Source of the DNA: Alphaproteobacteria bacterium
GTDB lineage: Bacteria > Pseudomonadota > Alphaproteobacteria > Sphingomonadales > Sphingomonadaceae
DNA length: 64,000 bases
Direction: 5' to 3'
Assembly (NCBI GenBank): GCA_005883305.1
Contig: VBAC01000001.1
Coordinates: 1,798,001-1,862,000 of the forward strand
The stretch's first letter is position 1. Every line of letters begins with the position of its first letter. The notes below the pieces were generated by a model that was not told the DNA's origin, made no database searches, and was given only the letters and a program-made list of their open reading frames with translations. Both the position numbers and the translations under genes were made by a program. This document shows, in pieces, positions 62,284 through 64,000 of the stretch.

Positions 62284-63411
62284 ATGCGCGGCTTCTGGCA
62301 CATCTTCCACCTCGGCATAAAGGAGCTGGTCAGCCTGTGGCGCGATCCGGTGCTGCTGTTCCTGATCGCCTACACCTTCACCTTCTCGGTCTACACGCCG
62401 GCCAAGAGCGCGGTGATGGACGTCGTCAACGCCTCGATCGCGATCGTCGACGAGGACCGGTCCGAGGCATCCCGCTCGGTCCAGGACGCGATGCTCCCCC
62501 CGCTCTTCCTGCCCGCCCAGATGATCCCTTTCAGCGAGATCAACCGGGCGATGGACCGCGGCCGCTACACCTTCGTCGTGCTGATCCCGCCGCGCTTCCA
62601 GGCCGACCTCGAGGAGGACGCGCGCCCCGAGGTCCAGGTCGTCACCGACGCCACGGCGATGAGCCAGGCGGGCCGGGGCCCCGGCTATATCCAGACGATC
62701 GTCAACGCCAGCGCGGCGCCTTACTGGTCGGTCGGCGCCCGCCCGCAGGACCGGCCGGTCGTCGGCATGCAGACCCGCGCGCGCTTCAACCCCAACATGC
62801 TGCAAAGCTGGTTCGTGGCGATCAACCAGGTGATCAACAACATCTCGGTTCTCGCCATCTTCCTGTGCGGCGCGGCCGTCCTTCGCGAGCGCGAGCACGG
62901 CAATATCGAGCACCTCCTCGTCATGCCGCTGCGCCCGTTCGAGCTGATGTTCGCCAAGGTCTGGGCCAACGGGCTGGTGGTGATGGTCGCCGCGATGGCC
63001 TCGCTCTTCCTGGTGGTGAAGGGCGCGATCGGCGTTCCGGTCTCGGGCTCGATCGCCCTGTTCGCCGCGGGTCTTGCAATCTACCTCTTCTCGGTCACCG
63101 CGCTCGGAATCATGCTGGCGACGATCGTCCGCTCGATGCCCCAGTTCGGCCTGCTCGCCTTCCCGGTGTTCATCGTCATGAGCCTATTGTCCGGCGGCCA
63201 GACCCCGCTCGAGAGCATGCCGATCTTCCTCCAGAAGGCGATGCAGTTCGTCCCCTCGACGCATTTCGTCGCCTTCTCGCAGGCGGTGCTGTTCCGAAAC
63301 GCGAGCGTGACGATGGTCCTCCCCGCGATGCTCAAGATGCTCGCGATCGGCATGGTCTACGTCCTCTATTCGCTTACCCGCTTCCGCAAGATGCTGGCGG
63401 CCATTCAATGA
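62284..63411 (+). CDS. ABC-2 type permease (YhhJ-like)
   Basis: 375 residues. N-terminal helix (ELVSLWRDPVLLFLIAYTFTF), a periplasmic domain (about 45-175), then five helices in the C-terminal half with the ABC-2 motif REREHGNIEHLLVMPLRPFELM. It starts directly after the stop of the fused ABC gene (no gap). Probably pairs with the permease half of that protein to form a heterodimeric channel. Confidence 0.92.
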   Translation: MRGFWHIFHLGIKELVSLWRDPVLLFLIAYTFTFSVYTPAKSAVMDVVNASIAIVDEDRSEASRSVQDAMLPPLFLPAQMIPFSEINRAMDRGRYTFVVLIPPRFQADLEEDARPEVQVVTDATAMSQAGRGPGYIQTIVNASAAPYWSVGARPQDRPVVGMQTRARFNPNMLQSWFVAINQVINNISVLAIFLCGAAVLREREHGNIEHLLVMPLRPFELMFAKVWANGLVVMVAAMASLFLVVKGAIGVPVSGSIALFAAGLAIYLFSVTALGIMLATIVRSMPQFGLLAFPVFIVMSLLSGGQTPLESMPIFLQKAMQFVPSTHFVAFSQAVLFRNASVTMVLPAMLKMLAIGMVYVLYSLTRFRKMLAAIQ

Positions 63412-63422
63412 GGAGCCCGAAG

Positions 63423-64000
63423 GTGAAGACGAAGCTCATGGCGGTCACGCTCGCGGCCCTTTCCGTCGGGGCCTGCACGATGGGGCCCGATTACGCGCGG
63501 CCGCAGATCAGCCAGCCGGACGCATTCCGCGCCCAGATCACGCCCGCGGAGGCGAGCTCTTTCGCCGATCTTCCCTGGTGGGACGTGTTCAACGATCCGG
63601 CGCTTCAGGCGCTGATCACCGAGGCGCTGACCAACAACAACGATCTCGCCATCGCCGCCGCGCGGATCGAGCAGGCGCGCGCCCAGCTCGGAGTCTCGCG
63701 CTCCGAGCTCTACCCGCAGATCGGCTACGGCGCCGACGGCGGCGTCCAGCAGACCCTCGCCCCTACGCCGGGCGACGTCGACACGGTGGGCTACGCCTCG
63801 ATCGGAAGCTTCTTCAACGCCGCCTGGGAGCTCGACATCTGGGGCCGGGTGAGGCGGCGGAACGAGGCCGCGCAGGCCAACATCTTCGCCCAGGAGGAGG
63901 TTCGCCGCGGAATCATGCTGAGCCTGGTGAGCGACGTCGCCGCCGGCTATTTCCGCCTTCTCCGGCTCGACCGCGAGCTGGCCATCGCCGAGGAAAGCTC
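63423..64000 (+). CDS. NodT/OprM-type outer-membrane efflux lipoprotein, partial (3' end outside window)
   Basis: Visible part about 193 residues. A lipoprotein signal (MKTKLMAVTLAALSVGAC, lipobox VGAC) leads into GPDYARP, then FADLPWWDVFNDPALQALI and NNNDLAIAAARIEQARAQLG, the usual start of the outer-membrane factor coiled-coil domain. Start taken as GTG 63423 because AGGAG (63411-63415) is seven bases upstream; ATG 63408, overlapping the previous stop, is an in-frame alternative. It completes the tripartite exporter and runs off the window end. Confidence 0.9.
   Translation, partial: MKTKLMAVTLAALSVGACTMGPDYARPQISQPDAFRAQITPAEASSFADLPWWDVFNDPALQALITEALTNNNDLAIAAARIEQARAQLGVSRSELYPQIGYGADGGVQQTLAPTPGDVDTVGYASIGSFFNAAWELDIWGRVRRRNEAAQANIFAQEEVRRGIMLSLVSDVAAGYFRLLRLDRELAIAEES

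Noticed and set aside
60451-62913. 820-codon minus-strand frame opposite the fused ABC exporter
   Set aside because: Shadow frame; the plus strand carries intact Walker motifs and permease helices.

Overview
The window is dense, high-GC (strong G/C third-position preference) Gram-negative chromosome. Two large TonB-dependent receptors, a DcaP-type porin, a fused RbbA-type efflux ABC protein and several families of palindromic REP elements fit an alphaproteobacterium, most likely a sphingomonad. That placement is inference; there is no rRNA or marker gene here. No tRNA, rRNA, CRISPR array, transposase, integrase or prophage gene was seen. About 52 protein genes are supported, and most sit in translationally coupled runs with ATGA, GTGA or TGATG junctions.

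Region 1 (1-6250): a DcaP-like porin and a Tat-exported glutaminase (partial, leaves the window), a DUF2092 protein coupled to a very glycine-rich secreted protein, and a divergent NarL-type histidine kinase/response regulator pair. Their upstream regions carry short repeated motifs. Region 2 (6246-13200): an AraC regulator divergent from a run of quinone reductase, TauD-like dioxygenase, BKACE enzyme, MFS carrier, YeiH-type exporter and small hydrolase, an uncharacterised catabolic unit. Region 3 (13200-20050): terminator, REP element and a string of hairpins, then a TonB receptor divergent from a 1222-residue RTX/VCBS adhesin-like protein with a duplicated module.

Region 4 (20105-36922) is one purine-to-malate island. 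The plus-strand operon runs puuE-alc-uraD-uraH-puuD-xdhA-xdhB-xdhC-guaD-moaD-moaE-moaB-moaC-moeA. It is flanked by divergent allA and by convergent glcB-moaA-tauE. Together these genes take guanine and xanthine to urate, allantoin, allantoate, ureidoglycolate and glyoxylate, and GlcB condenses glyoxylate into malate. Most of the molybdenum-cofactor genes needed by the xanthine dehydrogenase are built in.

Region 5 (37021-58123) is rich in D-amino-acid and cell-wall-peptide functions: a LysA-like decarboxylase, a D-threonine-aldolase-type enzyme and a penicillin-acylase-family amidase in one operon; a second TonB receptor; AmpG-like permease, S12 hydrolase and PBP4-type carboxypeptidase; an S9 peptidase; then LysR - DgcN-like - DgcA-like - D-aminoacylase - DAACS symporter - PhyH dioxygenase. 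The last set looks like an enlarged version of the DgcN/DgcA D-glutamate route. I consider this region, and the BKACE/TauD unit, the best candidates for undescribed biology. Region 6 (58397-end): a four-gene efflux system (HlyD adaptor, RbbA-like ABC, ABC-2 permease, NodT-type outer-membrane factor, cut by the window end).
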